From NCBI RefSeq assembly GCF_007830265.1, contig NZ_VLKE01000001.1, forward strand, positions 4,154,001 to 4,218,000: a stretch of 64,000 nucleotides of DNA, read 5' to 3'. Shown in pieces: positions 1 to 9,458 of this stretch. The notes below the pieces were generated by a model, which worked only from the letters and a program-made list of their open reading frames with translations, had not been told where the DNA came from and ran no database searches. The position numbers were made by a program, and so were the translations under genes. The DNA comes from Micromonospora olivasterospora. GTDB lineage: Bacteria > Actinomycetota > Actinomycetes > Mycobacteriales > Micromonosporaceae. Numbering within the stretch: the stretch's first letter is position 1; each line of letters starts with the position of its first letter.

Positions 1-695
1 TGTACGGCGCATCGCGGGAGACCATCGAGACGCTGCGCGCACTGGCCCGGGAGACCAAGGCGCACGGCTGGTGGCACAGCTACGGGGAGGCGATCAAGGA
101 CTGGTTCAAGCTGTACGTCGGCCTGGAAGCCGCCGCGACCCGGATCCGGCACTACGAGGTCAACCTCGTGCCCGGACTGGTTCAGACGGTCGAGTACATG
201 ACCGAGGTGATTGCCACTGACAGTCCGCAGTTGAGCGAGGCGGAGCGCACAGCCAAGGTGGAGGTCCGGCTGCGCAGGCAGCGGCTCCTCGCCCGAGCGA
301 TACCCAGGGCACCGCAGCTTGACGTCATCCTCAGCGAGGCGGTGCTGCGCCGCCCACTGAATGACCGGGTGGCAATGGTTCGCCAGCTCGAAGCGCTGGT
401 GGTGACGAGCCATCAGCACAACATTCGCCTTCGGGTACTACCGCTGCGGGCCGGGCTGTTCCGCTGGGCCCAGTCGGGCACGTTCACCATGCTCGACTTT
501 CCGATCGACGTCCGGGAGCCGGAGCCGACCACCATCTACATGGATGGACCGTGCGGCGCGGTCTACCTGGACAAGGCCCACGAGATCCAGACTTACGAGG
601 ACGCCTGGCGCTCACTCGGCGACCGGGCGCTTGACGAGGAAGAGAGCCGCGAATTGATAGCGGCGATAGCGAGGGAGATGTCTGATGAGGCGTGA
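1..695 (+). CDS. DUF5753-type helix-turn-helix regulator (partial, 5' end outside window)
   Basis: The reading frame is already open at base 3, so only the C-terminal part (about 230 residues) is present. It carries the DUF5753 region that follows an XRE-type helix-turn-helix in many actinobacterial regulators: YEVNLVPGLVQT near the window start, then a long alpha/beta region with the ILSEAVLRRP and FTMLDFP strands. The DNA-binding part lies upstream and is not seen. The gene overlaps the following DUF397 gene by 11 bases. This pairing is the usual arrangement of these actinobacterial regulator/small-protein couples, whose known members affect development or antibiotic production. The specific target here cannot be told. 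The GTG at 168 is internal and should not be taken as the start. Confidence 0.85.
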   Translation, partial: YGASRETIETLRALARETKAHGWWHSYGEAIKDWFKLYVGLEAAATRIRHYEVNLVPGLVQTVEYMTEVIATDSPQLSEAERTAKVEVRLRRQRLLARAIPRAPQLDVILSEAVLRRPLNDRVAMVRQLEALVVTSHQHNIRLRVLPLRAGLFRWAQSGTFTMLDFPIDVREPEPTTIYMDGPCGAVYLDKAHEIQTYEDAWRSLGDRALDEEESRELIAAIAREMSDEA

Positions 696-882
696 CGGGG
701 TGTGGCGCAAGTCGTCCCGGTCCGGCGGGGAGGGGAACTGCGTCGAGGTGGCGGCGTTCGTTGATGCCGTCGGGGTGCGGGACAGCAAGGATCGGGGTGG
801 GCCGGCGTTGAGCTTCACGCCCGCCTCCTGGGTCGGCTTCGTCCAGGCGGCCCGATCGGGAGTCCTCCGCAGCCACCGGTAG
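685..882 (+). CDS. DUF397 domain protein
   Basis: This 65-residue protein opens with VWRKSSRSGGEGNCVEVA and continues with VGVRDSKD and ALSFTPASWVGFV, the signature strands of DUF397. The ATG lies inside the end of the DUF5753 gene, so the two are probably translationally coupled. Family members are small partners of DUF5753/XRE regulators; some are thought to bind or antagonise the regulator. That role is family knowledge and nothing in this sequence tests it. Confidence 0.88.
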   Translation: MRRDGVWRKSSRSGGEGNCVEVAAFVDAVGVRDSKDRGGPALSFTPASWVGFVQAARSGVLRSHR

Positions 883-1125
883 CCGGCCGTGCCGGTGCTC
901 GATTGCCGGCGAGCACCGGCACAGCCTCTGGCAGTGGCAGGCCTCACCGATCCAGCTACTCAAGTGGTAAGCGCGGGACCCTTTGGAGCTGAATCGTTTG
1001 CGACATCGCTGGCCGTTGCGATGATTCGTCCACGACATCAGCTCCGAAGGCGCTGCGCACGACGCACCGGGCCCAGCGGCGCCCGCCCTCAGCGGGTACG
1101 CCGCAGCGCCGCCGTACCGTCTAAC
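883..1125. other. intergenic stretch without a supported gene
   Basis: No reading frame here has both a ribosome binding site and recognisable protein features. A short complementary pair, gccggccgtgccggtgctcg and cgagcaccggcac, at about 885-920 just after the DUF397 stop could act as a terminator. Nothing else is seen. Confidence 0.4.
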
Positions 1126-1192
1126 GTGCCCCTCATCCGTCTGTGGCAGAAGGTACTGATCGCATTGGCGGCGGTGACCGTCGGCGGCGTCG

Positions 1193-1666
1193 TTGATGAC
1201 CACATCGGGGATCGACGGGGTTACCGCCGAGGAATTTCAGCAGGCGCGGGGCCGTCTCATCGCCAACGGTTGGGACGTCACCGAGACAAGCGTCGCGGAC
1301 GGGCGAGGCGGCTCCTTTGTCGCCAGCCGCGACGGTCTGGTGTCCGAATGGGAGTTGGAATCTTCGCTGCAACTGTGGTTCTGGCGTCACGAGCCTGCGA
1401 GGGTGCAGTGGTTGACCTTGACGGGTTGGGCCCTCGGCGCGGCACTCGGTGCGGCGGTCGCATGGCGGGCGGCGCGGATTTCGCGTCGCCGACTTCGTAT
1501 CGGGGTCCTGGCGTCACTGACCATCCTGGTGCTGGTGCTCGCGGCGCCAACCTCCGCCGTGGCGCTGTACACAGCGGCGAACCTGCTGGAACGCGACGTA
1601 CTGAATGGTCAACCGAAGCCCGTGTGGATCTTCCACGGCCTGCTGGTCGGATCTCCCATAGGTTGA
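1193..1666 (+). CDS. hypothetical membrane protein, possibly lacking its true N-terminus
   Basis: The product (157 residues from TTG 1193, or ATG 1196) has a polar first part of about 60 residues (GVTAEEFQQARGRLIANGW) and two hydrophobic segments, LTLTGWALGAALGAAVAW and IGVLASLTILVLVLAA. In the neighbouring frame a GTG at 1126 encodes VPLIRLWQKVLIALAAVTVG, a good signal anchor. That frame joins the present one if one G is removed from the run at 1207-1210, giving a 1126-1666 protein with an N-terminal anchor, an outer loop and two more membrane helices. The intended start is therefore uncertain. No family was recognised. Confidence 0.5.
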   Translation: MMTTSGIDGVTAEEFQQARGRLIANGWDVTETSVADGRGGSFVASRDGLVSEWELESSLQLWFWRHEPARVQWLTLTGWALGAALGAAVAWRAARISRRRLRIGVLASLTILVLVLAAPTSAVALYTAANLLERDVLNGQPKPVWIFHGLLVGSPIG

Positions 1667-1765
1667 GGCATCGGCTGCTCAACTGATGAGCCGGGCACGT
1701 GCCGACGCCAGCAGTCCCGCGTCGATGCCCGAGCCCAGGAGGTACGGCGCGGCACCCGTCACCTC

Positions 1766-1987
1766 TCACGAGGCAGCGCGCCGCCCCCTGCGCCACCTGG
1801 CGACGTACGGCAGCGCGAACAGGTACAGACCGGTGAACAGCAGCAGGGCGAGCGGGAGCAGCGGCACGTACGACACCCAGACGATGGGCTCCTCTTGGGC
1901 AAGAGCGACGAAGGTGACGATGACGGTCACCGTGAAGGCGATGGACAGCCAGCGGTGGATCTGCCGTACCCACTTGTTCCAGTTCAT
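1766..1987 (-). CDS. small two-helix membrane protein
   Basis: The start is the ATG ending at 1987, preceded by a strong GAGGAGG ribosome binding site; a longer frame reaching 2059 exists but has no such site. The 73-residue product begins MNWNKWVRQIHRWLSIAF and has two membrane helices, about residues 14-31 and 38-60, followed by a basic RWRRGRR tail that should stay in the cytoplasm. The KWVRQIHRW start resembles the first helix of PepSY-type membrane proteins, but the protein is too short to assign. Function unknown. Confidence 0.7.
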   Translation of the reverse strand: MNWNKWVRQIHRWLSIAFTVTVIVTFVALAQEEPIVWVSYVPLLPLALLLFTGLYLFALPYVARWRRGRRAAS

Positions 1988-2311
1988 TGGGACCTCCTCA
2001 AGAAGGCGAGCCACCCCGGCCCGGGCGATCGGCCGGGGTGGGGCGTCGATGCCTGCCACGCTAGCTGCGGCGCCGTGACCTGGGCTTCTTGATTCCTGAT
2101 CGGTCTGGCGACCTGTTCGCTACGGGCCGCTGCGGCCGTTCCCGTGATCTTCTGTCCGCCTATGCCTGTAACGACGCCGGGTGATCGGGCCTGGGGACAA
2201 GCGGTGGGGAGGGCGTCCATGTCGACGGACACCGTGTGCGATCAGGGCGGATCGGGGCTGCGCGACTAGGCTGGGTGGCAGCAGGATGCTCCGCTGAGGG
2301 GGTGAGCCCGG

Positions 2312-2968
2312 ATGGCCCAGGCCGCATTCGCGCCCGAGCCGGCGCCGCAGCCCACCGAGCCGTCGTTCGACGTGCTCCGGTGGCACGACGAGCCGTGGAC
2401 CGCCCGGCTCGCCCTCGAACTCTTGCCGGAAACCAACGGCCCCAAGGTCGAGGTCCTGAGCGGAAGCGTGATCGTGACACCACATGCCGGAGTCGACCAC
2501 CAGTCGGTCGAGCGGGAACTGCCCTACCTGCTGCACCGCGCTGCCCGCCGGGCGGGGCTCTGGGTCTATCCGGAGATCAATCTGATCTGCGGGAAAGACC
2601 TCTTCATTCCGGACATCGCCGTGTTGCGGGCTTCCGGCGGCGGCCGGTCGGTGGTGGACGTCAGCCAAGTCGTACTGCTCGGGGAAATCGTGTCGCCGGG
2701 TAACCGGCGTAAGGACGTGATCGACCGGCCGCGCGAGTACGCCGCCGCCGGCGTGCCCTTCTTCCTCCGCGTCGACCTCCGCAACCGGGTGCCCACGCTC
2801 GCGCTGTTCGAGCTGGTCGAGGGGGAGTACCGGCCGCTCGCCGCCGCCGCGGCCGGCACCACCTTCGTCATGACGCGCCCGTTCGAGTTCTCCGTCGATC
2901 CGGCCGATCTCCTCGACGAGGAGGCAGACGAGGACGCCCCGGTCGGCGAACCGGACAGCACCACCTGA
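2312..2968 (+). CDS. Uma2/DUF820 family protein (PD-(D/E)XK-like fold)
   Basis: This 218-residue protein has the order of the Uma2 (DUF820) family: a central PDIAVL strand, then [20 protein letters not shown] and the helix [15 protein letters not shown]. The family adopts a restriction-endonuclease-like fold and is abundant in actinobacteria and cyanobacteria; its physiological role is not established. The position that is usually Lys in the helix after SPS...D reads Arg here (DRPREY), so nuclease activity is doubtful. A GAGGGGG ribosome binding site lies nine bases before the ATG. The acidic C-terminal tail (EEADEDAP) is probably disordered. Confidence 0.85.
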   Translation: MAQAAFAPEPAPQPTEPSFDVLRWHDEPWTARLALELLPETNGPKVEVLSGSVIVTPHAGVDHQSVERELPYLLHRAARRAGLWVYPEINLICGKDLFIPDIAVLRASGGGRSVVDVSQVVLLGEIVSPGNRRKDVIDRPREYAAAGVPFFLRVDLRNRVPTLALFELVEGEYRPLAAAAAGTTFVMTRPFEFSVDPADLLDEEADEDAPVGEPDSTT

Positions 2969-3011
2969 GGCTCCCAGCCGACGCTCAGACACCCTGGGGA
3001 AGAATGACCGG

Positions 3012-4226
3012 GTGAGTTCTCCTCCCCGCACTCTCGTCCTGCTCGGGTCGACCGGCTCGATCGGCACGCAGGCCATCGACATCGTCCGGCGTAACCCCGA
3101 CCGGTTCCGGGTGGTCGCGCTCGGCGCCGGGGGCGGCAACGTCGAGCTGCTCGCCGCCCAGGCCCTCGAACTGGGCGTCGAGGCGGTCGGCGTGGCGAAG
3201 GCGTCGGCCGCGCAGGACCTCCAGCTCGCCTTCTACGCGGAGGCGAGCCGGCGCGGCTGGGCCACCGGGGACTTCCGGCTGCCGAAGATCGTGGCCGGGC
3301 CGGACGCGATGACCGAGCTGGCGCAGTGGCCCTGCGACGTGGTGCTCAACGGCGTGGTCGGCTCGCTCGGGCTCGCGCCGACGCTGGCGGCGCTGCGCGC
3401 CGGGCGTACCCTCGCGCTCGCGAACAAGGAGTCGCTCGTGGCCGGCGGCCCCCTCGTGCGGGCCGCGGTGCAACGGCCGGGGCAGATCGTTCCCGTCGAC
3501 TCCGAGCACTCGGCGCTGGCGCAGTGCCTGCGCGGCGGCACCCGGGGGGAGGTGCGCCGGCTGGTCGTCACGGCCAGCGGCGGGCCGTTCCGGGGGCGGC
3601 GGCGGGACGAGCTGACCGAGGTCACGCCCGAGCAGGCCCTGGCCCACCCGACGTGGAACATGGGGCCGGTCGTCACGATCAACTCCGCCACGATGGTGAA
3701 CAAGGCGCTGGAGGTGATCGAGGCGCACGAGCTGTTCGACGTGCCGTACGCCGACATCACCGTCATGGTGCACCCGCAGTCGGTGATCCACTCGATGGTC
3801 GAGTTCGCCGACGGGTCCACGCTCGCCCAGGCCAGCCCGCCCGACATGCGGCTGCCCATCGCCCTCGGCCTCGGCTGGCCCGACCGGGTGCCCGCCGCCG
3901 CCGCCGCCGTCGACTGGACGAGGGCCCACACCTGGGAGTTCGCCCCGCTGGACGACGAGGCGTTCCCGGCGGTGGCACTGGCCAAGGCGGCCGGCGAGGC
4001 CGGGCGGTGCCGCCCGGCGATCTACAACGCGGCCAACGAGGAGTGCGTGGCGGCGTTCGTCGCCGGCCGGCTGCCGTTCCTCGGCATCGTGGACACCCTG
4101 CGGGCAGTGCTGGACGACGCTCCCGAGTTCGACGAACCAGGTACCGTCGAGGACGTGCTCGCCGCCGAGTCGTGGGCGCGGGCGCACGCGCAGGAAATCA
4201 TCTCGGCGTCGGTGGAAGGAGCTTGA
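3012..4226 (+). CDS. dxr: 1-deoxy-D-xylulose-5-phosphate reductoisomerase
   Basis: It converts 1-deoxy-D-xylulose 5-phosphate to 2-C-methyl-D-erythritol 4-phosphate with NADPH and a divalent metal, the committed step of the MEP isoprenoid pathway. The 404-residue protein has the NADPH-binding [14 protein letters not shown] near the N-terminus, [10 protein letters not shown], the metal and substrate region [41 protein letters not shown] and [12 protein letters not shown], all typical of full-length Dxr. The start is GTG 3012, with GGGGA upstream. Its stop shares one base with the ATG of the following protease, so the pair should be coupled. Confidence 0.97.
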   Translation: MSSPPRTLVLLGSTGSIGTQAIDIVRRNPDRFRVVALGAGGGNVELLAAQALELGVEAVGVAKASAAQDLQLAFYAEASRRGWATGDFRLPKIVAGPDAMTELAQWPCDVVLNGVVGSLGLAPTLAALRAGRTLALANKESLVAGGPLVRAAVQRPGQIVPVDSEHSALAQCLRGGTRGEVRRLVVTASGGPFRGRRRDELTEVTPEQALAHPTWNMGPVVTINSATMVNKALEVIEAHELFDVPYADITVMVHPQSVIHSMVEFADGSTLAQASPPDMRLPIALGLGWPDRVPAAAAAVDWTRAHTWEFAPLDDEAFPAVALAKAAGEAGRCRPAIYNAANEECVAAFVAGRLPFLGIVDTLRAVLDDAPEFDEPGTVEDVLAAESWARAHAQEIISASVEGA

Positions 4227-5476
4227 TGGCGTACCTGCTCGGGGTGGTGCTCTTCGCCCTGGCCATCCTCGTCTCGGTGAGCCTGCACGAGGCGGGGCAC
4301 ATGCTCACCGCCAAGGCGTTCGGGATGAAGGTCACCCGCTACTTCGTGGGCTTCGGGCCCACCCTCTGGTCGTTCCGGCGGGGCGAGACCGAGTACGGGG
4401 TCAAGGGCATCCCGCTCGGCGGCTTCTGCAAGATTGTCGGCATGACGCCGCAGGACGACGACGTCGACCCGGCCGACGAGCACCGGGCGATGTGGCGGTA
4501 CCCGGTCTGGAAGCGGACGATCGTGATGTCCGCGGGCTCCATCACCCACTTCGCGCTCGCGCTGGTCGCCACCTGGATCATCGCGGTTTCCGCCGGCCTG
4601 CCCAACCCCGACTTCCCGTCCACCGACGCGGAGATGCGCCAGGAGCCGGCCGTGATCGGGCTGGCCGACTGCGTCGTGCCGGGGAGCACCCTGCGGGCCT
4701 GCGCGGCCGGCGACCCGGCCAGCCCGGCCGCCCAGGCCAACCTGCGCGACGGCGACCGGATCACCTCGCTCAACGGCACCCCGATCAACAACTACGGCGA
4801 CCTGCTGGTCGCGCTGCGGGCCACCAAGCCGGGCGACACGGCCACCATCGGGTACGTCCGCGACGGCCAGCCGGCCACCACGCAGGCGGTGCTCGCCGAA
4901 ACCCAGCGCCCGCCGCTGGACGACCCCGAGGGTCAGGTCGGCCCGGTCGCCGCGCTCGGCGTCGGCCTCCAGTTCACGACCCCCACCCGGGTGGAGTACG
5001 GGCCGCTGGAGGCGTTCGGCGCCACCGGGCGGTTCACCGGCGACATGGCCGTCGGCACGTACGAGGCGATGAAGCGCATCCCGCAGAAGGTGCCCGCGCT
5101 CTGGACGGCGATCACCGGCGGCGAGCGGGACGTGGACACCCCGATCAGCGTGGTCGGCGCCAGCCGGCTCGGCGGCGAGGCCGTGGAGAACAACGCCTGG
5201 CTGGTGTTCTTCATGCTGTTCGTCTCGCTGAACTTCTTCATCGGCGTGTTCAACCTGCTGCCGCTGCTGCCGCTCGACGGCGGGCACATCGCCATCGCCT
5301 GGTTCGAGCGGGCTCGGTCCTGGGTCTACGCCCGCCTGCGCCGCCCCGACCCGGGCCGCGTCGACTACCTCAAGCTCATGCCCATCACGTACGCGGTGAT
5401 CCTGATCGGCGGCGTGTTCACGCTGCTGACCATCACCGCGGACGTCGTCAACCCGATCACGCTCTTCTCAAGGTGA
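4226..5476 (+). CDS. rip: site-2 intramembrane zinc metalloprotease (RseP/Rip family)
   Basis: This 416-residue polytopic membrane protease should cleave membrane-anchored regulators such as anti-sigma factors within the bilayer. The zinc site HEAGH is at residues 21-25 in the first helix. A PDZ domain lies at about residues 140-230 (LRDGDRITSLNGTPI), and the third metal ligand is in the C-terminal NLLPLLPLDGGH motif. The helices order as in RseP and mycobacterial Rip1. The dxr-rip-ispG order is conserved in actinobacteria. The ATG overlaps the dxr stop, and ispG starts on the base after the rip stop. Its substrate is not identifiable here. Confidence 0.95.
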   Translation: MAYLLGVVLFALAILVSVSLHEAGHMLTAKAFGMKVTRYFVGFGPTLWSFRRGETEYGVKGIPLGGFCKIVGMTPQDDDVDPADEHRAMWRYPVWKRTIVMSAGSITHFALALVATWIIAVSAGLPNPDFPSTDAEMRQEPAVIGLADCVVPGSTLRACAAGDPASPAAQANLRDGDRITSLNGTPINNYGDLLVALRATKPGDTATIGYVRDGQPATTQAVLAETQRPPLDDPEGQVGPVAALGVGLQFTTPTRVEYGPLEAFGATGRFTGDMAVGTYEAMKRIPQKVPALWTAITGGERDVDTPISVVGASRLGGEAVENNAWLVFFMLFVSLNFFIGVFNLLPLLPLDGGHIAIAWFERARSWVYARLRRPDPGRVDYLKLMPITYAVILIGGVFTLLTITADVVNPITLFSR

Positions 5477-6661
5477 GTGCCTGAAGTGACCGCTGTCAGT
5501 CTCGGTATGCCCGCCGTGCCGCCCCCCGCGCTCGCCCCGCGCCGGGCGAGCCGCCAGATCATGGTCGGCTCCGTGCCGGTCGGTGGGGGTGCGCCCGTCT
5601 CGGTGCAGTCGATGACCACCACTCTCACCGCCGACGTGAACGCCACCCTCCAGCAGATCGCCGAGCTGACGGCGGCCGGCTGCCAGATCGTCCGGGTGGC
5701 GGTGCCGTCGCAGGACGACGTGGAGGCGCTGCCGGCGATCGCGAAGAAGTCGCAGATCCCGGTCATCGCCGACATCCACTTCCAGCCGAAGTACGTCTTC
5801 GCGGCGATCGATGCCGGCTGCGCGGCGGTGCGCGTGAACCCGGGCAACATCCGGCAGTTCGACGACAAGGTCAAGGAGATCGCGGCGGCGGCGTCGGCGG
5901 CCGGCGTGCCGATCCGGATCGGCGTCAACGCCGGCTCGCTGGACAAGCGGCTGCTCACCAAGTACGGCAAGGCCACCGCCGAGGCGCTGGTCGAGTCGGC
6001 GCTGTGGGAGTGCTCGCTGTTCGAGGAGCACGGCTTCCGGGACATCAAGATCTCCGTCAAGCACAACGACCCGGTGGTGATGATCCGGGCGTACCGGCAG
6101 TTGGCCGAGCGGTGCGACTACCCGCTGCACCTGGGCGTGACCGAGGCGGGCCCGGCGTTCCAGGGCACGATCAAGTCGGCGGTCGCGTTCGGCGCGCTGC
6201 TGGCCGAGGGGATCGGCGACACCATCCGGGTGTCGCTGTCGGCCCCGCCGGTGGAGGAGATCAAGGTCGGCGCCGCGATCCTGGAGTCGCTGGGGCTGCG
6301 CGAGCGGGGCCTGGAGATCGTCTCCTGCCCGTCCTGCGGGCGCGCCCAGGTGGACGTCTACAAGCTGGCCGAGGAGGTCACCGCCGGCCTGGAGGGGCTG
6401 CCGGTGCCGCTGCGGGTGGCCGTCATGGGCTGCGTCGTCAACGGCCCGGGCGAGGCCCGCGAGGCCGACCTCGGCGTCGCCTCCGGCAACGGCAAGGGGC
6501 AGATCTTCGTGAAGGGGCAGGTCGTGAAGACCGTCCCGGAGTCGCAGATCGTGGAGACCCTGATCGAGGAGGCGCTGCGGATCGCCGACGAGATGGGCGC
6601 GGAGATCCCCGAGGAGCTGCGCGACCTCGTCCCCGGCGGCGCGACGGTGACCGTCCACTGA
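5477..6661 (+). CDS. ispG: 4-hydroxy-3-methylbut-2-enyl-diphosphate synthase (flavodoxin-type IspG)
   Basis: This 394-residue enzyme makes HMBPP from ME-cPP, the penultimate MEP-pathway step, using a [4Fe-4S] cluster. Seen motifs: [10 protein letters not shown] near the start, [12 protein letters not shown] and VRVNPGNI in the TIM barrel, and cluster cysteines at residues 284, 287 (SCPSCGR) and 319 ([13 protein letters not shown]). The fourth ligand in the family is the Glu of NGPGE. The GTG start directly abuts the rip stop, so dxr, rip and ispG form one transcription unit, ending at the hairpin at 6678. Confidence 0.97.
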   Translation: MPEVTAVSLGMPAVPPPALAPRRASRQIMVGSVPVGGGAPVSVQSMTTTLTADVNATLQQIAELTAAGCQIVRVAVPSQDDVEALPAIAKKSQIPVIADIHFQPKYVFAAIDAGCAAVRVNPGNIRQFDDKVKEIAAAASAAGVPIRIGVNAGSLDKRLLTKYGKATAEALVESALWECSLFEEHGFRDIKISVKHNDPVVMIRAYRQLAERCDYPLHLGVTEAGPAFQGTIKSAVAFGALLAEGIGDTIRVSLSAPPVEEIKVGAAILESLGLRERGLEIVSCPSCGRAQVDVYKLAEEVTAGLEGLPVPLRVAVMGCVVNGPGEAREADLGVASGNGKGQIFVKGQVVKTVPESQIVETLIEEALRIADEMGAEIPEELRDLVPGGATVTVH

Positions 6662-6677
6662 CCGACGGAGTCCGTAC

Positions 6678-6714
6678 CGAGTGCGGCTGGCCCCCTTGGG
6701 GACGGCCGCACTCG
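6678..6714. terminator. shared terminator between ispG and the HxlR gene
   Basis: A ten-base perfect stem (cgagtgcggc / gccgcactcg) closes over a CCC/GGG inner pairing. It lies between two converging genes, so it can serve both strands. There is no T tract, as is usual at such GC content. Confidence 0.65.
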
Positions 6715-6758
6715 CCGTACCGGGGCCGCCCGTGGAATCCGTGGTGCCCCGGAGGCGG

Positions 6759-7445
6759 TCAGGCCGGCGGCGCCGGCCTGGGCACGGCGGCGAATCCGGA
6801 CAGCATGAACCACCGGGGCAGGGCCCGCCGCAGCGCCTCGGGGCCGGACACCGTCACCGCGCCGCCGCGAAGCGCCTCCGGCCAGCTCCGGTCGCCGCGC
6901 CAGACCTCCACCATGCCGCGCAGGCTCGCGGTCACCGTCACCGTCACGCCGTGGCCGGGATCCACGTCGCAGACGTCGGCCTCCTCGCCGGTGATGACGA
7001 GCCACCAGTCGCGGAGGGCGGGCGGCACGTCACGGAAGTGGAACTGGACGACGGTGCGCCCCTGCGGGACGGCGCTGTGATCGACGTTGCGGTGCATGTC
7101 CCACAGCAGCAGCTTCGGGTCCAGGTCCTCGTCCCCCAGCTCACCGATCCAGCGGACCCCCCACGCGCCCAGCGCCTCGACCACCGGCCGCAGTTCGTGC
7201 CCCGCCTGGGTGGGGACGTACCGCACGTCGTTGCCGTCGACGTGCCGCTCCACGACGCCGGCCCGGACGAGCTGGTGCAGCCGCCGGGACAGCAGGGTGG
7301 GGGACATCCGCGGCAGGCCGCGGCGCAGCTCGTTGAACCGCTGGGATCCGCTCACCAGCTCCCGGACGACGAGCAGCGTCCACCGCTCGTCGAGCAGCTC
7401 CATGGCCTTCGCCACGGGGCAGAACTGGTGGTATGAGGCGCCCAT
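6759..7445 (-). CDS. HxlR-family winged-helix regulator with C-terminal ligand-type domain
   Basis: The first 100 residues are an HxlR winged helix: FCPVAKAMELLDERWTLLVV, GSQRFNELRRGLPRMSP and LLSRRLHQLVRAGVVER, with the family cysteine at residue 9. The remaining ~120 residues (VTVTVTASLRGMVEVWRGD) resemble the SCP2-like sterol-carrier fold attached to several actinobacterial HxlR proteins, and could sense a hydrophobic ligand. The gene is divergent from the methyltransferase at 7566, with about 120 bases between the starts, so regulation of that gene and of itself is likely. That is inferred from arrangement only. Confidence 0.85.
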   Translation of the reverse strand: MGASYHQFCPVAKAMELLDERWTLLVVRELVSGSQRFNELRRGLPRMSPTLLSRRLHQLVRAGVVERHVDGNDVRYVPTQAGHELRPVVEALGAWGVRWIGELGDEDLDPKLLLWDMHRNVDHSAVPQGRTVVQFHFRDVPPALRDWWLVITGEEADVCDVDPGHGVTVTVTASLRGMVEVWRGDRSWPEALRGGAVTVSGPEALRRALPRWFMLSGFAAVPRPAPPA

Positions 7446-7565
7446 GGCCGCAGGCTATGCCGCGCCCGCAAGCGGGGCGAGGACCACGGCCGGTACAGAT
7501 CTCGTACTGGGTCGCCGGTCTTCCGCTGCCTACCGTCCGAGGAGAGGACGGGCAGAGGAGACACC

Positions 7566-8229
7566 ATGATCGAGCAGACCGAAGCGATGGAGATCGACCG
7601 GGCCGTGCAGACCCGGCACCGACAGATGTGGGCCCTGGGTGACTACGCCGCGCTCGCCGCGCAGATCATCCCGGAACTGGGGACGGTCCTGGTCCGGGCG
7701 GCCGGTGTGGGACCGGGGGACCGGGTGCTGGACGTGGCCGCCGGCACCGGCAACGCCGCCATCCCGGCGGCGCTGGCCGGGGCGAGCGTGGTGGCCAGCG
7801 ACCTGACGCCGGAGTTGCTGGCGGCCGGGAGGCACCATCGGCCTGCTCAGCTGGACGCCCGAAGGCTTCATCGGCCAGATGTTCGCCACGATGAAGCCGT
7901 ACGCGCCACCGCCGCCGCCGGGCGCGCAGCCCCCGCCGCTGTGGGGCAGCGAGGAGCACGTCCGCGCGCTGTTCGGTGACCGGGTCACCGACGTCGTCAC
8001 GCGCCGTCAGACCGTCACGGTGGACCGGTTCGCCGGCCCCGACGAGTTCCGCGACTACTTCAAGACGCACTACGGGCCGACGATCTCCGCGTACCGGGCG
8101 ATCGCCGGCGACCCCGAGCGGGTGGCCGCCCTCGACCGCGACCTCGCCGAGTTGGCGCGGCGGCACACGTCGGACAGCGGTGCGATGCGGTGGGAGTACC
8201 TGCTGCTCACGGCACGCAGGCGCGGCTGA
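7566..8229 (+). pseudogene. SAM-dependent methyltransferase, internally deleted and out of frame
   Basis: From ATG 7566 (GAGGAG just upstream) the frame encodes a class I methyltransferase start: the glycine-rich SAM loop VLDVAAGTGNAAI and VVASDLTPELLAAG. Around 7821-7832 the sequence jumps to what is normally the strand after the post-II region: (G)GTIGLLSWTPEGFIGQMFA, in a different frame, which stays open to 8229 (GDRVTDVVTRR, FRDYFKTHYGPT). About 60 codons of the usual middle (acidic loop, motifs II-III) are missing, with a net frame change. The joint, gcggccgggaggc, fits both flanks, as expected for a deletion at short homology. The protein cannot be made as written. It lies divergent from the HxlR gene. 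Confidence 0.82.
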
Positions 8230-8238
8230 CGCCGCCCC

Positions 8239-8271
8239 CTGCGGGAGTGCCGGGCGCCGGCACTCCCGCAG
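8239..8271 (+). terminator. GC-rich hairpin after the methyltransferase remnant
   Basis: Perfect 14-base arms (ctgcgggagtgccg / cggcactcccgcag) with a five-base loop start ten bases after the TGA at 8229. This is a strong intrinsic-type terminator without a T tract. Confidence 0.7.
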
Positions 8272-8338
8272 GACGGGGGCGAGGCCGCGGGACCGCCACC
8301 GGGCCGGTGCGCATGTGCGCCTCGCGCATGCCGTTACC

Positions 8339-8411
8339 CGCGATCTTGCACTTTCGGCCCTTGATATGGACGGTATGCCACGTTTGTCGGGGCAGGAAGT
8401 GCAAGATCGCG
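8339..8411. repeat. dispersed palindromic element, copy 1
   Basis: A 15-base perfect inverted repeat (cgcgatcttgcactt / aagtgcaagatcgcg) flanks a ~43-base centre that also contains cggccc and gggg segments. The same left arm with the same cactttcggccc continuation occurs at 21239. Both copies sit between genes. This looks like a REP/MITE-type intergenic element or a repeated regulatory hairpin. Confidence 0.7.
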
Positions 8412-8503
8412 GAGCACCGTGCGGGCCGACGAGGGGATGGCCGGCCCGGCCGGCCGGCTGGTCGGCCCGCGCGCGGGCCGGTGGATCTGGCAGGCTGGTA
8501 TCC

Positions 8504-9343
8504 GTGCTGACGGTGCCGGTACGGCAACTGGGGGAGTCGGAACGCCGCGCGGTGGAGCGGCTGCTCGACCTCGACCCGTTCGCGGGCGCACAGGTCGCGG
8601 AGCGGGTCGCGGCCCGCGGGCTGGCCTGGTGGCGGGCCGAGGGGCGGATCCTCGGGTACGGCACGCGCCGCAACCTGGAGTCGATCTGCTGGCTGGGCGG
8701 CAACCTGACCCCGGTGCTCGCCTCGGAGCCCGCCGTCGCCGCCTACGCCGACCTGCTCGCCGGCGAGGAACGGCTCTGCTCGTCGATCGTCGGGCGGGCC
8801 GACGCGGTGCTCGGGCTGTGGGACCGGCTCGCCGCGCACTGGGGCCCGGCGCGCGACGTCCGCCCCAACCAGCCACTGCTGGCCACCGACGCGCTGCCCG
8901 CCCTGCCCGCCGACGACCAGGTGCGCCGGGTCCGCGGCGGCGAGGTGGACCAGCTGTTCCCGGCGGCCGTGGCCATGTACACCGAGGAGGTCGGCGTGTC
9001 GCCGCTGGCCGAGGACGGCGGCCGCGGCTACCGGCGCCGGGTCGCCGACCTGGTCCGGGCCGGTCGGGCGTACGCCCGGTTCGTCGACGGCCAGGTGGTG
9101 TTCAAGGCCGAGCTGGCGGTGGTGACCCGGCGCACCGCGCAGGTCCAGGGGGTCTGGGTGGCCCCGCAGTGGCGCGGCAGGGGCATCGCCACGGCGGCGA
9201 TGGCGGCCGTGGTGCGCGACGCGCTGCTGCGGGTCGCGCCGACGGTCAGCCTGTACGTCAACGACTTCAACCTGCCGGCCCGCCGGGTGTACGAGCGCTG
9301 CGGCTTCCGCCCGGTCGGCACCCTGGCCACCGTCCTGTTCTGA
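8504..9343 (+). CDS. GNAT N-acetyltransferase with DUF4081 N-terminal domain
   Basis: This 279-residue protein starts at GTG 8504. The N-terminal half (RRNLESICWLGGNLTPVL, then CSSIVGRADAVLGLWDRL) is the DUF4081 domain. The C-terminal half is a GNAT fold with the acetyl-CoA loop VAPQWRGRGIATAAMAAVV and the closing strand LYVNDFNLPARRVYERCGF. In many actinobacteria such a gene lies close downstream of ispG, as here. The acceptor is unknown. The palindromic element at 8339 lies just upstream and may carry its promoter or an upstream terminator. Confidence 0.88.
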   Translation: MLTVPVRQLGESERRAVERLLDLDPFAGAQVAERVAARGLAWWRAEGRILGYGTRRNLESICWLGGNLTPVLASEPAVAAYADLLAGEERLCSSIVGRADAVLGLWDRLAAHWGPARDVRPNQPLLATDALPALPADDQVRRVRGGEVDQLFPAAVAMYTEEVGVSPLAEDGGRGYRRRVADLVRAGRAYARFVDGQVVFKAELAVVTRRTAQVQGVWVAPQWRGRGIATAAMAAVVRDALLRVAPTVSLYVNDFNLPARRVYERCGFRPVGTLATVLF

Positions 9344-9458
9344 CCCCGGTTCACCCGCAGGGGCGGCGCGCCCCACCCGTTCGGCAAATGCGTTGTACGC
9401 TCCCGCCCGGATCGCGCAGGGTGGAGACACCGCCACCCCACGTCCGGAGGGACCGAGC

